From positions 1 to 6,880 of the forward strand of contig CALFPN010000084.1 in the NCBI GenBank assembly GCA_937919015.1: a stretch of 6,880 nt of DNA, in the 5' to 3' direction. This document shows positions 5,275 to 6,880 of the stretch, piece by piece. The notes under the pieces are model-generated. The model was not told the origin of the DNA. It saw only the letters and a list, made by a program, of their open reading frames with translations, and made no database searches. The DNA comes from an uncultured Clostridia bacterium. GTDB taxonomy: Bacteria > Bacillota > Clostridia > Lachnospirales > Anaerotignaceae. Position numbers and translations under genes: made by a program. The stretch's first letter is position 1, and each line of letters begins with the position of its first letter.

Positions 5275-6678
5275 TTATTTAAAAGAAATGATGAGTTTGC
5301 CGTCATCCCACTGAATGAATTTTCTTTCGCTGAGAACAGGCTTTACATTATCCTGATATACTTCCCCTGTGCGGAAGGTGGAAAGGAGGATGCCTGCCAG
5401 TGCCATATGGATGACCAGTGCTGTGCCGCCGTAGGAAAGGAAGGGCAGAGCGATCGGAGCAATCAGCGGATACCCCAGATTTGCAATGACATACAGAAGA
5501 ATTTCTGCTATGAAGACACCGAGGATACTGAGAGATACCATCTGCCCCAGAATACTTTTCTGCTTCATACATTTACGGAACCCGAAAATGAGGAATACAG
5601 CCAGAAGAGTAACCAGTGTGAAGGATACTATCCAGCCATATTTATAAGTCAGATAAGTCAGCAGAAAATCAGAACGGAAATTAGAAGGCATAACTGCATA
5701 GGTCACATCATAATCCAAAAAGGATGTGCCTTCGCCGATCAGAACAGAATTTCTGATCATGTTCTGTAGTATATCAGAAAGATAGCCTGCACCGGCGGAA
5801 TCTGTTTCAGGATGCAGGATGGCAGTCATTCTTGCTAAGCGATAATTGAACGGTGCAGTGAAAGAGAAAGCAAAAATGCATACAACGGCAATGACGATAA
5901 GCAATGCAAGAATTGATTTTGCACTCTGACCGAACCATTTTTTATATGCAGCGACCAACATCATCAAACCTGCGGAACAGACGAAAACTACAACACCGCC
6001 CATAGTATGGCATACCAGCAAGAGCACACAACAGCAGGCAGCCAGTATGCCGCTGAGCCAATATCCTTGTGTACCTTTTCCCCTTAGTTTATAAAAAATA
6101 CCGCAGAAGGCAAGGGGAAACAAGAGGGAAGCAGAAGCGGGACTAAGGGAGAATAGTCCAACATGCAGCCATCGGCCACCGCCATACCAGATGCCAAAAA
6201 ATTGTGTAAGGACATCGATCAGAATGATGCTGATTGGCAGGATGTACGGATGTTTCCCGAAAAAGGAAAAATCCAGAAAATATGCCATGAAAAATACTGC
6301 CAGACTGATCGGGAGAAAGATAATCAACGTATTCATCGAACTGCCTTGAAAATCAGTATTGGCAAGAATATTTTTTAAAAACAGGAATTGGATGACTGCG
6401 CCCAAAAGGAATAGTACCATCACCAATCCCATCATGCCCCACTGGGGCGCGGGTTTATGGGTGCTGTCCAGTGCGGCTCCCACGGTCACAGGGTCGCCCA
6501 TCTGCAGCAGAGCCTTTTCCTCAGCAGTGCTTTCGCTGTCACCCATATCCATGTAGGCATTTTTCTGATCGATCAGGTGATTCTCGATCTCCTGTGCTAC
6601 GACACCGTGGGCTTTTTTCCAGCGGATCTGCTGGCAGACCTTTTCCACATATCCTTTGAAGGGATCAGAAGCATTCAC
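5275..6678 (-). CDS. HAAS-domain/SEDS (FtsW/RodA/SpoVE-type) membrane protein
   Basis: Fusion of 467 residues. Residues 1-78 are soluble and helical, with the pattern of a HAAS domain (HTH-associated alpha-helical signalling; EIENHLIDQKNAYMDMG at 30-46, then ALLQMGDPVTVGAAL at 56-70), common next to PadR regulators. From about 81 onward there are roughly ten membrane segments typical of SEDS peptidoglycan polymerases. SEDS marks seen: GGGRW (166-170), YRLARMTAILHPETD (279-293) with GAGY (296-299), PSNFRSDF (331-338) with Asp337 aligned to the catalytic Asp of FtsW/RodA, and LPFLSYGGTA (411-420). Two other conserved motifs are altered: QPSE reads SPAS (179-182) and QPDLG reads HTMGG (224-228). 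It may therefore be a specialised SEDS protein; substrate unknown. The start is GTG 6678, with AAGGGGGT seven bases upstream. The gene overlaps padR by 14 bases, implying co-translation. Confidence 0.88.
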   Translation of the reverse strand: MNASDPFKGYVEKVCQQIRWKKAHGVVAQEIENHLIDQKNAYMDMGDSESTAEEKALLQMGDPVTVGAALDSTHKPAPQWGMMGLVMVLFLLGAVIQFLFLKNILANTDFQGSSMNTLIIFLPISLAVFFMAYFLDFSFFGKHPYILPISIILIDVLTQFFGIWYGGGRWLHVGLFSLSPASASLLFPLAFCGIFYKLRGKGTQGYWLSGILAACCCVLLLVCHTMGGVVVFVCSAGLMMLVAAYKKWFGQSAKSILALLIVIAVVCIFAFSFTAPFNYRLARMTAILHPETDSAGAGYLSDILQNMIRNSVLIGEGTSFLDYDVTYAVMPSNFRSDFLLTYLTYKYGWIVSFTLVTLLAVFLIFGFRKCMKQKSILGQMVSLSILGVFIAEILLYVIANLGYPLIAPIALPFLSYGGTALVIHMALAGILLSTFRTGEVYQDNVKPVLSERKFIQWDDGKLIISFK

Positions 6679-6880
6679 AGGAAAGACCCCCTTCCAAAAC
6701 CTTGGATACGGCAGAAGAATATTCCTTCCATTCGTCGGTTTTTTCTTTCAGAAATTTTTTGCCTTTTCCCGTCAGATGGTAATACTTTCTGATACGGGCG
6801 GAATCGGCGTTTTGTTCATAGGATTCCAGCAGCCCTTTTTTCTCCAGACCATGCAGGAGGGGATAAAGGGTGCCTGCTTT
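6665..6880 (-). CDS. PadR-family transcriptional repressor, 5' end cut by window edge
   Basis: The minus strand is open from the right edge to a TGA at 6667-6665, giving 71 residues in the window of a protein that is usually about 105-115 long. Seen: KAGTLYPLLHGLEKKGLLES, matching the PadR winged-helix recognition segment (G-T-LYP-LL--LE--GLL), then the wing around NADSARIRKYYHLTGKGKKF (family pattern R--Y-LT--G) and a C-terminal helix KEKTDEWKEYSSAVSKVLEGG of the dimerisation type seen in short PadR proteins. PadR proteins are usually repressors of their own operon, released by a ligand or stress. The last codons overlap the start of the HAAS-SEDS gene by 14 bases in another frame, the standard PadR-HAAS pairing. 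Promoter and operator are outside the window. Confidence 0.93.
   Translation of the reverse strand, partial: KAGTLYPLLHGLEKKGLLESYEQNADSARIRKYYHLTGKGKKFLKEKTDEWKEYSSAVSKVLEGGLSCECF

Noticed and set aside
4744..5769. 341-codon open frame on the plus strand
   Set aside because: It spans parts of two minus-strand genes and the hairpin between them; composition is shadow-like and no start signal is present.
1..6880. Mobile element, CRISPR, tRNA or rRNA
   Set aside because: No transposase, integrase, terminal inverted repeats, regularly spaced repeats or cloverleaf sequence were seen; gaps between genes are short and explained by promoters and terminators.

Overview
The window looks like ordinary chromosome from an anaerobic, low-to-moderate-GC Bacillota, most likely a Clostridia/Lachnospiraceae-type organism. 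The reasons are strong AAGGAGG-type ribosome binding sites, consensus sigma-A promoters, a CIRCE (HrcA) operator, a DUF5721-like protein, a PadR/HAAS pair and T-rich intrinsic terminators. I cannot name the species. No mobile element, CRISPR array, tRNA or rRNA was seen.

Layout. (1) Bases 1-1552, minus strand: Hsp90 chaperone htpG, whose C-terminal end runs off the left edge. Upstream of it are a 5'UTR hairpin, a sigma-A promoter and a CIRCE operator. (2) 1700-2551, minus: an AraC-family regulator with a cupin sensor. Its upstream region carries a 32-bp-spaced direct repeat. (3) 2682-3422, plus, divergent from araC: an aspartokinase with only the catalytic domain and no ACT domains, closed by a perfect terminator. 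(4) 3542-3934, plus: a small rhodanese lipoprotein with its own promoter, closed by a terminator shared with the convergent gene. (5) 3988-4632, minus: a YczE/YitT-type membrane protein with its own promoter. (6) 4735-5205, minus: a DUF5721-like protein. (7) 5275-6678, minus: a SEDS (FtsW/RodA/SpoVE-type) membrane protein with an N-terminal HAAS-like domain. (8) 6665 to the right edge, minus: the C-terminal part of a PadR-type repressor, overlapping the SEDS gene by 14 bases.

How the genes work together. PadR and HAAS-SEDS form one translationally coupled operon; PadR is probably the ligand-responsive repressor of its own operon and the SEDS protein an envelope glycosyltransferase-like or sensory membrane protein. 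A long hairpin follows the SEDS gene. It looks like that operon's terminator, it contains the Shine-Dalgarno of the next gene (DUF5721-like), and a consensus promoter is laid through it. A transcript started locally would therefore have a free ribosome site, while a read-through transcript would have it buried. This is the most unusual regulatory architecture in the window. The htpG/CIRCE arrangement is the second: the operator lies upstream of the -35 box and abuts the end of araC, so it may also act as the araC terminator. The aspartokinase lacking its regulatory half is the third point of interest. The remaining genes look like independent single-gene units.
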